A stretch of DNA of 64,000 nt from Siphlonurus alternatus (Eukaryota; Arthropoda; Insecta; Ephemeroptera; Siphlonuridae), in assembly GCA_949825025.1 (NCBI GenBank), contig OX463780.1, forward strand, positions 45,054,979 through 45,118,978. Direction: 5' to 3'. Below, one piece after another: positions 28,751-40,313 of the stretch. Position numbers and translations under genes: made by a program. The notes beneath the pieces are model-generated. The model was not told the DNA's origin. It worked only from the letters and a program-made list of their open reading frames with translations, and did not search any database. Every line of letters begins with the position of its first letter. The first letter of the stretch is position 1.

Positions 28751-30719
28751 TATTAGCCTGGGCTCACACCCAAAGAAAATATTATAAAACATATAACCTA
28801 ATTATAAGTAACTATTAAGACATGTTGTCTTGCAAATTTTTTAAATATATAATAAAATAATATACTAATTATATTATCAACAAAATTTGCTATACAAATT
28901 AAAGTAATTATTATTATTTTTAAAAGAAAAGAAGTTACCTCATTGTTTATTTACCTTGTTACATACCTTTTTATTATCTCTTACCGCCTTATAGTAAGGT
29001 ACTGCTTTATATAGTTAAGGCGAGAAAAGTTCTATATCATTACATTTGTTATTGTTTATTTTATTATTATATATTTTTATAAATTTAGATTTTATTTTTA
29101 TACAATTTAAAAATATAAAAACAAATTTGTTTGCATTCATATTAAGAATTATATTTATCCTGAGTAGAACTAAAGAATGTTTATATGTAGGCCACTCCCT
29201 ACTTGGCATAAAAAAAAAACTATAATAAAAAATTAAAACACGTGGAACTGTTTCAATATAACCTATGTTGATTTTTTTAAAGTATATTTTTTAAATATTA
29301 ATTTTTTTATAAATAAATTATGTAATTTTCAAAAATAACTTAAAAACATGATCAATATATTAAAGTAATTTTTAAAAATTAAGAAAGAGGTGTCAACCGT
29401 CATTTGTTTATAATAGTAATAATTTTTAATAATAATGGAGATTTTTTTTTTTAGATAGGCTTATATATTTTATACAAGTATAAGGATGTTGTATATTATT
29501 TGTATTGTATTCGTTTAATTATATTAAGTAACAGTCGGTCTTCAGTAAAATAAGGCTGATGGTAAACAATAGAAATAAACAGACTCCCAATTTTTTACTG
29601 TACAGTGAATCATGATTGCGCATGACTAACAAGTACTCTTTGTAACATTGTGAATTTTATTGTTTTTTTGTTTTAAATTCAGAGGTGATTCACTTCACAA
29701 CGTATGATTTTAATTTAAATAACAGCTTGAGTGTATCCTGCTCGAATTTCTTAAAATTTATGCGAGTGAAATCACCGTCGTGGATAATTAAGTTCGTTCC
29801 CAATGAGTCATGCAGTGTTGAAAAGTAAAATTAGTGTATTTATAATATGTTGCATTGTTGTTTTGGTACGATGCAATTTACATTTTTGTAATTTTCTCAA
29901 ACCAAGTTTCTGTGGATCTTAAAACTGTTTAAAAAAAATAGTAAGAGGAGACATGCAGTATAAGTATTGTTAAAATTACTTAAAATCAATGTGTGACTAT
30001 TTTTGTGAAAAATAAGGTTTAAATTTAGTGTATATTTAGTCTTAAAATCAAAGATCAGAAATGAGACCGCAGTGAGAAAAACGCTGCTTTGAATTCCTAA
30101 ATAAACCAAGAAGTGTACAAGTTTAGAGCAAATATAAATTGTTAAAATTGAAGTCTTAAAATCAGATATTATTATGAATCCTTCAGCGTCTAACAGTAAG
30201 ACATTATTATTTATTTATCCTCTCTTACACGGCCAAGGATGGTAAAATTTAAAATGTAATATCAGAAACAATTAAGTTGACATAAACATATGCCATGGCA
30301 TGCTACAAATTTTATGAAATACTTACTGGGTCTCGTTTCTGGTACCGATTATATAATGTTATTATCTACACACATATTATTATATTGAAATATTGTGTAT
30401 TTTTATATTAGCTTTGGTTCACCATGTATAATACAAACAAAATGAGAATGCAGCATTTATTCATAAAAAATACTTTGATTAATCAAAATAAAATTTATTT
30501 ACTGCTGGAGAAGTTGCCTACTTTACAGGCGTGCATTTGACAAATTTTATTGCAGATACAGTAAAATTAATTTTAAATTCCAACAGTAAAAGTTGTCTGA
30601 ATTTCAAGTCAGTACTTTTAATCTATACCTCGTGTAAGGTGTGAGAATTGAAAATAAATTTAAAATGCACATCAGTGCGCATTACATTTAATTAGGTTTT
30701 CATCGTGCTTGTAATGTCC

Positions 30720-30800
30720 TCGGTGATTGGTTGACAGTTTGTAACGAAAGATCTGATTGGTCCAACATGAGCCGAGTACTTCCGAGCATCTCCGACAATA
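30720..30800. promoter_or_regulatory. paired inverted CCAAT boxes
   Basis: ATTGG at 30726-30730 and 30756-30760 within a GC-richer stretch, about 30 bp apart. NF-Y sites often pair like this in promoters, but no transcript start is evident. Confidence 0.2.
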
Positions 30801-30873
30801 ACCTAATGGAATATGACGCCAGTGTACCGTACAGTTTTCTTAACATAAAATGTGTAAAATAGATCAATTTATG

Positions 30874-31231
30874 TTAAGGGTATAAGATAACGTGAATCAG
30901 CTGATTTTTTAGTCCCATTTGATTAACATGTAACCCTTAGCAAATACACAAAAATTCTGAAAAAAAATTGAGAGACAGATTTTAGTACCTAAAAGCCATA
31001 GACAATTTCAAAACAATTATTCGAGCTGATTTTTTTTAATTAAGTTTTTAATTTGGCTCTCCATGGGAAAACCCTATGCTGAATTAAAAAAAAAAAAAAA
31101 AAAAAGGAATTTTTGTATAGCTTTTAGGTACATATTTAAAAAAAAATCTGAATTTTTGTGAATTTGCTAAGGTTTACATGCTAATCAAATGGGACTAAAA
31201 AATCAGCTCATTGGCGTTACCTTACCCTTAA
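30874..31231. mobile_element. TTAA foldback family, copy 1 (lin-28 intron)
   Basis: TTAAGGGTATAAGATAACG at the left and CGTTACCTTACCCTTAA at the right are inverted partners. The arms continue through AATCAGCTGATTTTTTAGTCCC and TAGCAAATNCACAAAAATTCTG, with TTTAGGTAC further in, to a centre near 31060. TTAA is at both ends. It shares termini and internal blocks with 39932-40313 and termini with 50076-50430. Non-coding. Confidence 0.8.
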
Positions 31232-31635
31232 GAAAAGTGTACTGTGATATGGTTAACCTTCTTGATCATCAGATCCTACCTAAGACAGCACAAAAGGTTG
31301 TAAAATGGCACCTCTGTGCTGTCCTCAGGTGAATGGGTTAGCTATAGCAGTTGCTTTTCATGACAATACCTTCCTCGCTCATCACTCCAATTTCATCTCC
31401 ATCCATTCATTCAGCGAACACGCCCCCATTCATCGCATCACCGGCGTGTGTGTAGGTTTAGCTTGATATAAAAAAAAAAAATAGTGGATAGAGAAAAATC
31501 GTTGCACATTTTATCAATAGAATATAAAAAATTGTACCAAAACATCAGAACGTACGTTTTCAATTATTTAATTTGTGAATATAATCATAGTCTTGTTATT
31601 ATTATACTATAAGCTATTATACTATTATACTATCA

Positions 31636-31942
31636 GATCACCGAAGTCAAGCAACGCCGCGCGTGGTTAGTAGTTGGATGGGTGACCATTTTCAACAAAA
31701 ACCACGTTTCCCACCCAGGGGTAAAACGTTGCGCTTTTCCACTATGTGGTTCCCCTGGCTTTGGACCATTGCACTTCCGGTTCATTGACAAAAGCTGTAG
31801 CGTCCATCCTGGCTGAGGTTTCCACGTTTCCCTCAGCCGCAGGCAAATGCCGGGATGGATTTGCAAGGCCGTGGCCGCCCTCGTTCCAGAAGAGCCCGCG
31901 AAACGCTCAAGTTAGGGTTTCGGAAGGTTCGGGGTTTCAAAG
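31636..31942 (+). mobile_element. 5S rRNA-derived SINE, copy 1
   Basis: Bases 31636-31687 match the middle and 3' part of eukaryotic 5S rRNA (GATCACCGAAGTCAAGCAAC, then GTTAGTAGTTGGATGGGTGA), covering the internal pol III control region. A body of about 250 bp follows, starting TTTCAACAAAAACCACGTTTC and ending GGGTTTCGGAAGGTTC. The same body occurs inverted at 47166-47473 with its own 5S head, and as a decayed copy at about 39225-39420. This is the SINE3 architecture. The first 37 or so bases of 5S are missing, so the copy is 5'-truncated. Frames on either strand are not genes. Confidence 0.8.
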
Positions 31943-32513
31943 TAGTATGTAATTAGTAAATAAAAGTACCTAATAGGGTTTGATTAAAAACTAAAATAAG
32001 CTTGTAGAACAGAATTTATTGATAATTTACATTATAAGGAAAGTAAAATTTTATTTTATAATCTATATTATGTAATAAGTACTTCCTTCTTTTTACTGTG
32101 GTATAATATATTATGTAATGATATATAACCATAAAGTAAAATATTATATTGTGATATTAAATTTACTTTGTTACTTATTTCCTTATTATATATAGAACAC
32201 GATAAATTTTTGGAAACAATTTGTTATAATTACTTACGAGAAAAAAATCATACTTTTATTATACTTACTTTTTTTTTTTATTCATGCACAAACAAAAAAA
32301 AAAACAAAAAAAAAAGAGTATTAGAAAATATGTTAAAACCTACTTACATATGTTGAGAATATAATATTACATTTTTTATGTTACTCAGATAGTTAAATCA
32401 ATTCTTGGAAATAAAAAAAAATATATATTGAACATATTATACAAAGTGAAGTATTTTTTTTTTATATGTGCGTGCATGGTAGAACGATTTTTTTCCTTGA
32501 ATTGTGAGTGTAG

Positions 32514-32702
32514 TTGGAAGGCGGAGAAAGAGGAGGAAATTTGAAAAAACAGACTAGAGGTTTTGCTTCAGGGGGAGGGGGATGGAAGGGGGGACGCGTG
32601 CCCCTGGAGGGAGGGGGGGGGTGCGTCTTGCACCTGGCCTACAGAGTGCAGCACCAGGTACCCATCAAGGTCAGAGTGCAGCTGCCTCTCACCTACAGTT
32701 GA
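32514..32702 (+). other. G-rich island with exon-like borders in lin-28 intron
   Basis: A 62-codon open frame spans several G runs of 5 to 9 (possible G-quadruplex) and then a GC-balanced part translating as LAYRVQHQVPIKVRVQLPL. TTTTGCTTCAG at about 32566 and CACCAG/GTACCC near 32657 resemble an acceptor and donor. I do not recognise the peptide. It could be a cryptic exon, a gene fragment or simply an island. Confidence 0.25.
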
Positions 32703-33138
32703 ATTAATTTTAATTTACTAACCGGAAGGACAAAAATTTTGGTTTTATTAAATGCATTTTATCAATAATAGTATAAATTTCTCTTCATTTAATTTGCCTT
32801 ATCAAATTTTGAATCTAAAATTATATAAATAGTGTTATAAGTCCCGTATTTCCGGTGAAAAACATTTATTAATTTGACTATATTTCTCTTAGCTTCTTAT
32901 ATACAATTTTATATATATATGTATATTTTATAAACTCGCTCTCATTATGTGCTGTCGATGTCTTATATAAGATGAGATATGTTAAGCTTTCATCTTTTCC
33001 GTCCCTTCATTCGACTGCTTTATGTGTTAAGTGTGTATAATCATCATCATTATTATCACATACAAGAATCATGCGGTGTACTATTGACTTCAAAATTATC
33101 GTGTTATTAATGGTGGATTTAAATATTTGATACATTAG

Positions 33139-33166
<28 letters not shown>
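33139..33166. repeat. T-homopolymer tract
   Basis: Run of about 28 T in a lin-28 intron, with no recognised retroelement attached. Confidence 0.8.
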
Positions 33167-33171
<5 letters not shown>

Positions 33172-34218
33172 TTAGTATGTAAATTTTATATGATGTTATA
33201 GTGAAACTACAGGTAGTGTACAGATTATGGTTGTTATACACGCTTAAGCACCAAAAAATATATGTTACAATAATATTTATTTATAATAAAGTAAATTAAT
33301 ATTTATTTGTAATATTAATTTAAATGACTCAGTAATGGCTTACTTAATTTTGTAAAAATTTTATATTAATTATTTATGTAGTCATGTTATAATTTTATTT
33401 ATTTGTTTTATATATGAATCATTGCAATGTCCTTTTTGGTAAATTAAATTAAATGTTTATTTAAAAATTTAATATAATACAATATAAGACTGTTTAGCAG
33501 ATGTCTTATGAAGGAATTCTTCAGACCTGTGATGGACACTTCTTCTTAAATTAATCAAACTGCTAAGTTGATTTCAGACTATTAATAAAACCATTTCAAC
33601 CTTTTATATCTAAAAATTTAATTAAGATTTTTTTCCCTTTATAATTTGGCATGCTATAGTATTTTTTTTTACACATTTGTATTTAATTAAATTTTATAAA
33701 ACTGATAATGATTAAATATATATTATAATGAATTATTGACTTCTTTTTATTATTATAAAATTTAAAAAAACGTATTAAAATTCATTTAAATATAAACTAG
33801 TTTTATTAAAACAAGACAATAATTTAAAGTTCTTATCCATTTTTGGTTTTGTAATCAAGAACTATTAATTTTTAAAATAAATTATTTTTTAAAAGACAAA
33901 CAAATTTTGTGTGAATAAATTAGTTACAAAAGATTTCATGTTGTGTGCAATTCAGATCTAAGGCGTGTTGACTATAGTCAAATTAATTTAAAATTCACTC
34001 TGGAAAAAAACCGGAAGTATTATATTTTTACATTTTTCCATTCTTTAGTTTTCAATTTTTTAAGATAAATTTCCAATATGATATTAACTTCTCCGTGAAA
34101 TTTTAAAGATGATATTTTAATAAACACGTATATACATCTCCTGGAGAAAATTTGAATTTAATTGGAGCGTAGTCTGGACGACAGCTGCAAAAACTCCTCA
34201 CCTAGCTAGGCACGCGCC

Positions 34219-34264
34219 ATGGCGGATGCTGGACTTGCTGGAGGAGCTCAGCACGAGCCGCCAG
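34219..34264 (+). CDS. candidate lin-28 first coding exon, out of genomic order
   Basis: Seen: a GC-rich island in AT-rich DNA carries GCCATGG (G at -3 and +4, an ideal animal start context), with an in-frame TAG nine bases upstream of the ATG. It has 15 codons (MADAGLAGGAQHEPP) plus one G before a possible donor CCAG/GTATTA. Ending in phase 1 with G, it would complete the xGA codon of the 21655 exon as Gly and give a Gly/Ala/Glu-rich N-terminus typical of Lin-28 proteins. It lies 12.4 kb downstream of that exon and 1.7 kb upstream of the 35962 exon, to which it would splice out of frame with an early stop. Inference: it is a genuine start exon displaced by misassembly or rearrangement, the start of something else, or chance. 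The donor is only moderate. Confidence 0.35.
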
Positions 34265-34946
34265 GTATTAGATAGACAGGTGAAACACTGGCGGAGGCAC
34301 CATGACCCTAGGTCAAATAGCAAGCTCCTCAACAAGAATACACCAAGAAAACATATTAAAAAAAATATATATATATTTTAATCGTTTTTAAGTCAAACAA
34401 CTAAAAAAAGCATATTAAATTTATATAATTTTTGAAATATCGACAATTTATTATAAAGTATATTATTTAATGTAAAATTACTAAAAATTGCCACTTTTTT
34501 AAAATATACGCGTAATATATTTTATTATTCGTCATCTAAATATTTAATAGATTGACAACATGACAAGTTATAGTGTATTTAAAAACCTGTTTAAAAAAGA
34601 AGGTAAATTTATTGTATTTATTTATATATTTTTACTCGAATATATGAGATTTTTCGTAAGATGTTTAGTGTCAAATAAGTGTATAAGTATAAGGCTAAAC
34701 TGTTATACTTACCCATGCAAAAATTGCAAAACATATGCGAAATTATTTACTGCTTCTGTCAAGCATAAAAATACTTTTTGACATAATTCCAAGAATTATT
34801 CAAAGTTGTGAAAGTCTTAAAATGTTAATTTATTTACCATGTCCATTACATAAATCATTTATTTATTATGTGATAAAACCTTTTAAATGTTTAATTACAA
34901 TAATGGCTAAAAAGTTTCATTTTTTTTTTTTTAACTTGGCATTTCC

Positions 34947-35058
34947 AGTCGTCTCCACTTATCTTTGGTTTGACGTCACGAACCTTTTCCTTTGTCCTCC
35001 AATATAATTCTAATGGGAGGGTCATGTGACGTCAAACCAAAGATAAATGGGGACTACT
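34947..35058. mobile_element. 112 bp foldback carrying TGACGTCA in both arms
   Basis: AGTCGTCTCCACTTATC followed by TTTGGTTTGACGTCAC at the left pairs with GTGACGTCAAACCAAAGAT and GGGGACTACT at the right. The arms are about 34 bp with a loop of about 45 nt. It lies in a lin-28 intron, 680 bp after the candidate start exon, and would fold in the pre-mRNA. Confidence 0.65.
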
Positions 35059-35514
35059 TTATCTGCATGGATAAATGACAGTACAATAAATAATAGCTCG
35101 TTCGAATTAAATTTGATTTCTAACCCGGTTGCTATCAAGTTGTCCTGCATAGTAGCTAATTAAAAAATTACATGTAATTCCTCATTTTAATATACAAGCA
35201 ATGAAGATGCAGGCAAACTGATGTTAATCGGAGACCAGCATCTTTCCAATGCTCAATCAATTTTAAAGAATAAGACACCTCAGCCACTTTCTTCAGTCAT
35301 AAGCACGTTGCAACCTTTTATTTTACATTTTTAATGTTATAAGTCGTTATTTATTTATCTTTTTAAGAGTAAAAACATTAGTACCCCGTCTGATTTTTTT
35401 AAAAAGAAAGTGCTTGAGATGCGACAAAATGATAATGTTATAGTGTATAATTATTATAATAGTATAGCACTAAAATTATTCATTCGTCAAGTAGATTTTT
35501 GTGAGAATTTGCTC

Positions 35515-35605
35515 GGCACCTGAATGCCGTGCTGGAAGTCGTGCGTTTGAACCCCGGTGGGTCAGCGAGACATTCAGGTCTCAATGTAAAAACAGCTCGT
35601 AGAGA
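35515..35605 (+). repeat. degenerate tRNA-like B box, possible SINE remnant
   Basis: CGTGCGTTTGAACCCCGGTG at about 35538 resembles the T arm and B box of a tRNA, with GTCAGCGAGA downstream. No convincing A box is visible. It could be an old tRNA-derived SINE. Confidence 0.25.
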
Positions 35606-35961
35606 CCTGCATGGCAGTATTAGTTCCTGAAATTATAACCATTTTAGCTGAGTTTTACTATACAGTCTATACACCATAGATCAGCGTCGCAGAAAAAAAT
35701 GCGTATTCTTAATTGTGTTGGTCCCTTAAAAAATATTATTCTTTTAAGAGTATATTTAATTTATCAAATATATATATGATAGTATAATTAATAATATATA
35801 ATATGTATTTAGCTGTGATGAAGTATAAAAAAAATAATTTCATTTTAATATGTTTCTTTATTACTTGCAAAAATTTGTAACATTAAAGTAGAGGGAGCAT
35901 TCATAATTCAAACATATCTGCATTCACTCCCAATATAATAATGTGTGATGTTTTGTTGCAG

Positions 35962-36134
35962 AGCGTGATCCAGATGACCGGGTTCCGCAGCTTGGGAGAC
36001 GAGGAGGAGGTTGAGTTCTCTTGCAAGGCCTCTGACAAGGGTCTCGAGGCCACTCAGGTGACGGGGGTCGAGGGAGGTGACTGTCACGGCTCGCACCGCA
36101 GACCGCTGTCCAAGAAGCGATTCCGCAAGATCAG
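35962..36134 (+). CDS. lin-28: lin-28 internal exon: second half of cold-shock domain and basic linker
   Basis: Seen: acceptor TTTTGTTGCAG, then 173 nt ending ATCAG/GTGAGC. The exon starts in phase 0, matching the previous exon's end, and leaves in phase 2 (AG). It encodes SVIQMTGFRSLGDEEEVEF, then CKASDKGLEATQVTG, completing cold-shock strands 4 and 5. A basic stretch follows (RRPLSKKRFRKIR) that links the cold-shock domain to the zinc knuckles and could act in RNA contact or nuclear import. Known: in Lin-28 this half contacts the pre-let-7 terminal loop. SVIQM.GFRSLG and GLEAT are features I associate with insect Lin-28. Base composition differs sharply from the AT-rich flanks, as expected for coding sequence under selection. 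The opposite-strand frame here is only a shadow. Confidence 0.95.
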
Positions 36135-38431
36135 GTGAGCTGCTTGGAGAAATGATCACTTAGAAAGCTTACAAAGTAGTAAGAGTGATGTCAACTAATG
36201 ATCAGCGTCACCTCGTTGTTCTCAGCCCCTGTATCTAATACCAAAACACTTTTTTTGGTACATAAAATTCCACCTCGCACTCTTGAGCATTCAATCCTAT
36301 ACGAGGGTAAAAATTTCTCTATTCAAGTTTGCCTCTCGTAAATCTACAAGAACTATATACTGGGTTATGTTGGTAAATCTATGCTCTCTGATAATATTAT
36401 CATAAAAGGGGAATTTGAAAGTTTAAACTTTGAAAGAAATAAAAAAAATCACTGCAGCCTACACTAAATTTTAATTTAGCATTGAATGCAAAATGTGACG
36501 TTAATTCCAGATTTAGTAAAATAATCAACAGAAATTTGCATCCTTCTTATTTTTTTTTTATGCTGTTGCGCCGGTAATAAGATGGCTGACCATTGAAGCA
36601 AGTGCACATGTACTGCAAATAATAATTATATATTTATGTACTACAACTCTAGATTTTTTTTTTTAATTATGAAAATATTTATTAAAATATATAGCATCGT
36701 ATAAATTCGTCACCCCAAATCCCAGGATTTAACATTTATTTCATACTTATATATTAGCTTTAATTTTGTATTGAAGAGCAGTGGAACAAATGCGATCTGT
36801 CGTGTGGTTCATTGAGACAATAAATTATAAAGACTGCATGAGCAGATTCAACGTTGGGATGCGATTATTTGTTGTCTCGTTTAGCAAAGACAAGAATGCA
36901 ACAACAAATTAATATTATATAATCTGGGTGTGTGAAATTTACCGTTCATTGTAGCAGGAAACACTTTGCATTAAAATATTTGCGGATAACCACAAACTGA
37001 AGGAAATTTTATATAATTATAATATACAAATTTTCTATATTGATGCGTCGTAAAATATATAATAAAATTTTAATTTTATAATTTTTTTTTATTTAAATTT
37101 TATCATTGCATAAAATTTAACATTTATCTTAATAATTTGTATGCTATTGATCCCGTATATTGTATTATAGAACAAAAAATACAGCACAGCAACACTAGAT
37201 GCTACTAACTTTTATTTAATAGTGATAAAATGTATATTTCATTTGTATTATTAACAGAAACTGTATAAATTATGAAAATTTTATTTCGTATTGCATTGTT
37301 TATATAATGCATGCATCAGCTCAATGATGCAGCCATTTTGTAAATATAATTAAATATGTCATGTACGAATCTGTCACGTACGTGGTTAATTTTATTGTTT
37401 TATTTATCAGTGTATATAATTATTTTTTACAACTGTAATAAATAGCTTGATACTTACAGTTAGATAATTATACGAAATGATGCTAATATTAATTTTATAG
37501 TACTTAATAATTTTGCCATATTTATTGTAAAATCATAATAAATGCAAAAAAAAAATTAAAAATGAATGCATCATAATTTTATTTATGTACCAGTTCTTAC
37601 TTCTTAGCGTACGTAGCCGCCATGTTGTGTAGTTTCTGAAGTTAGCGTTTTTTCGTTTTTTTTTTATTTATTTTTTACTATAATTTTTTAACGTAATATA
37701 ATTATATATATATAGTATTCCCTAATTACATAATTATACAATGGTGGCTATATTTACATTAAACTTCATATTTCAAAAAATTTTACGCATACTAATATAC
37801 AATAAATACATAATTCACGTAATAAATTCGATTTTTTTTTATACATTTTTTTAATTAATGATGCTTGTTTTTTTTAAGCCATTATTCATTTGTTAAAAAA
37901 ATATAATACCCTTTGTCACTAAAAAAAAGAATAGTTATGTTTGAAAAATAAATTTAGTTTTTGTTGCATCATAAATATACGATGCATCTGGTCATATGCG
38001 CTTGCATGCACTCTCACTTCCTTTATTTCAATATGAAAGGAAACAGTGGCTGCATTCCTGTCTATTTCTAGCTGCAGTGGCTCACAGCTACTTTATGTTA
38101 TTATTGTGTCGATATTAGAAATGTTATATAGTTCCGCTGGAGACGCCACCGTCGCACGCATGCAAGAGGAAGTCATCCAGACGGACGCTGTTGTACAAAT
38201 CTGTGGATTAACATCCTTCCTATAAAAAAAATATGACATCTTTTTATATTGAACTTGATGTTATTTTCCGTGGCGTCGATTGTTTGAGAAATTTAAGTTG
38301 TAATTATTTTTTTTTTCAAAGATTGCAAGCTGAAATATGTAATTTTATTATTGTTAATGTTCGTTCAAGTTATATGATTTTTTTTTTTTTAAATTCTATT
38401 ATTATTGAATTCGAAAATTTTAAAATTGTAC

Positions 38432-38434
<3 letters not shown>

Positions 38435-38518
<84 letters not shown>
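38435..38518. repeat. (CT)n microsatellite, 42 units, lin-28 intron
   Basis: Pure CT array in the sense orientation of lin-28. It is preceded by TTGTACTTC, as the 22815 array is preceded by GTGCTTC. Confidence 0.95.
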
Positions 38519-38522
<4 letters not shown>

Positions 38523-39224
38523 TATAGTTAGTGATGCTACAGCATCCCAATATAGAAGTTTTTTTTTTAAAGCGCAATTAATTTTATATCCTTGTCCTTC
38601 AATCATCATGCAAGATTTCTGACGTCACCATTGATACTCTATATTATTTAATTTAATAGTTATAATATTATTAATTATAATTATATGATATTATTGTGTG
38701 CTGACAGGACTTGTCATAATCTTTCTTCTGTTATAGTTGACATTTTATTTAATGTCGATTAAGTTATAGTTGTAAACTGATAAGAATATTTTAATTTAAT
38801 AGAGAAAAAACAATATATTGAAAGGATTAACGCTACGGGATATCTATAAAAAAAATTATAATTAACTCAACGTGATACTTTTTTGTCTCTTTTTCCTCCG
38901 TCATAAAAAAAAAACACATAATTATATTCGCACTCTGAACCCCCCCCCCCCCCCATTGAGAAGCTCGTGTTTGAAGTGATACATTAAATGCTGCATTCAA
39001 AGCGGGGTTGTATATAAAATATAGAGCGACTGAGAATGAAAGGTCTAGTGGGGATTTTCTTGTGGTAAGATAATCACACAAAAACAAAAGCAACCTCTCG
39101 AAAGGCTTATCTGCAGCGTGTCATTTAGGGATCAATTATTGATTTGTCGACCGCACTGGTGTTATTACACTTGAGCTTGAGGCGAGGTAATGGATAAAGG
39201 ATAAAGGAGAGAAAGAGATGGCCA

Positions 39225-39420
39225 TGGTCACGGCCTGTTTCGCGTCCCAGCATTCGCTGAGGACTGAGGGAACCGTGGAAAATCTTAGTCAGGACGGACA
39301 CCTCTAATTTTTTTTATTAATGGACCGAAGTGATATCCAAAGCCTGGAAAACCACTTGCAAGTGCATCACTGCACTTGGTGGAAAGCGAGATGAATTTAC
39401 CTCAGGGAGGGAGCAACGTA
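39225..39420 (-). mobile_element. 5S-type SINE body, decayed copy 3
   Basis: Aligned with the minus-strand copy at 47166-47473 it shares CCCAGCATT, CTGAGGGAA, TCAGGACGGACACC and CCAAAGCCTGG. No 5S head remains. Where the other copies read ACCACATAGTGGAA, this one has a longer perfect hairpin centred on CAAGTGCATCACTGCACTTG. Confidence 0.6.
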
Positions 39421-39931
39421 ATTTGTACTTTGTCATTACTCAAAAAAAAAAGTGAGGTATATTTGCGAGTTTAAACCTACTCGCGGGAGTTATCACTTAG
39501 AATGTATGGAAATTTATAGTAGATGTTGGAATAGTTGAATTGAGATGTTCGTCTTACTTCGCAGAAAATTGCAAATCTTATTATCCGTGAGCATTGTAGC
39601 AATTGTAACATCAGTGAAGGTCCGACCGCCATTGGATTTTATCTTACCCCTTTAGTGTATGCAACTTGTTTAGCATTTGTTTTAAAATTAATTAAAAATT
39701 ACAGATAACTTATAAATTACAATAACATATAGTAAGCGGGTTCAATGAAATCCAAATAGCAGCCATATTAGCGTTCTAATTTTATAATGCAAAAATACAA
39801 AGAGTACATTAAATTTATTATAATAGGCCTCGATCTGTTGAGTGGGCGATATGGCTGATTTTAGGACTGCAAGCAAATTGTCGTCTCTTTTCATCACTTT
39901 TAAGTAAATTGCTTCATTCAATTGATTTATT

Positions 39932-40313
39932 TGAAGGTAGAGATAACGTCGATCAGCTGTTCGACGTAGTCCTCTTTGATTAACATGACATGTAAACCTT
40001 AGCAAATTCACAAAAAAATTTTTTTTTTTTTTTTTTTAGAGACAGATTTTATTGCCTAAAAGCCATGGAAAAAGTTTCAAAACAATTTAACGAGCCGATT
40101 TTTTTTTTTAATTAAATTTTTAGTTTGTCTCTCCATGGGAAATCCCTGTGCTGAAAATTAAAAAAATCGTCTCGTTAAATTATTTTGAAATTTTTGATAT
40201 GGCTTTTAGGCACTAATCATAAAAATTTCAGAATTTTTGTGAATTTGCTAAGGTTTACATGTTAATCAAAGGGACCTACGTCGAACAGCTGATCGGCGTT
40301 ATCTCTACCTTAA
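39932..40313. mobile_element. TTAA foldback family, copy 2 (lin-28 intron)
   Basis: The left end TGAAGGTAGAGATAACG and the right end CGTTATCTCTACCTTAA are partners, with one TTAA mutated to TGAA. It shares ATCAGCTG, TAGCAAATTCACAAAAA, AGAGACAGATTTTA, CTAAAAGCCAT and CTCCATGGGAAA with the 30874 element, so both derive from one ancestor. Non-coding; ends 819 bp before the zinc-knuckle exon. Confidence 0.75.

Noticed and set aside
31633..31952. Frames of 68 to 77 codons on both strands
   Set aside because: The region is a 5S-derived SINE; the frames are incidental, as are those at 47153-47438.
39401..39408. Perfect lin-4/miR-125 seed match (CTCAGGGA)
   Set aside because: It is inside a lin-28 intron and within a decayed SINE copy; the related copies explain the sequence.
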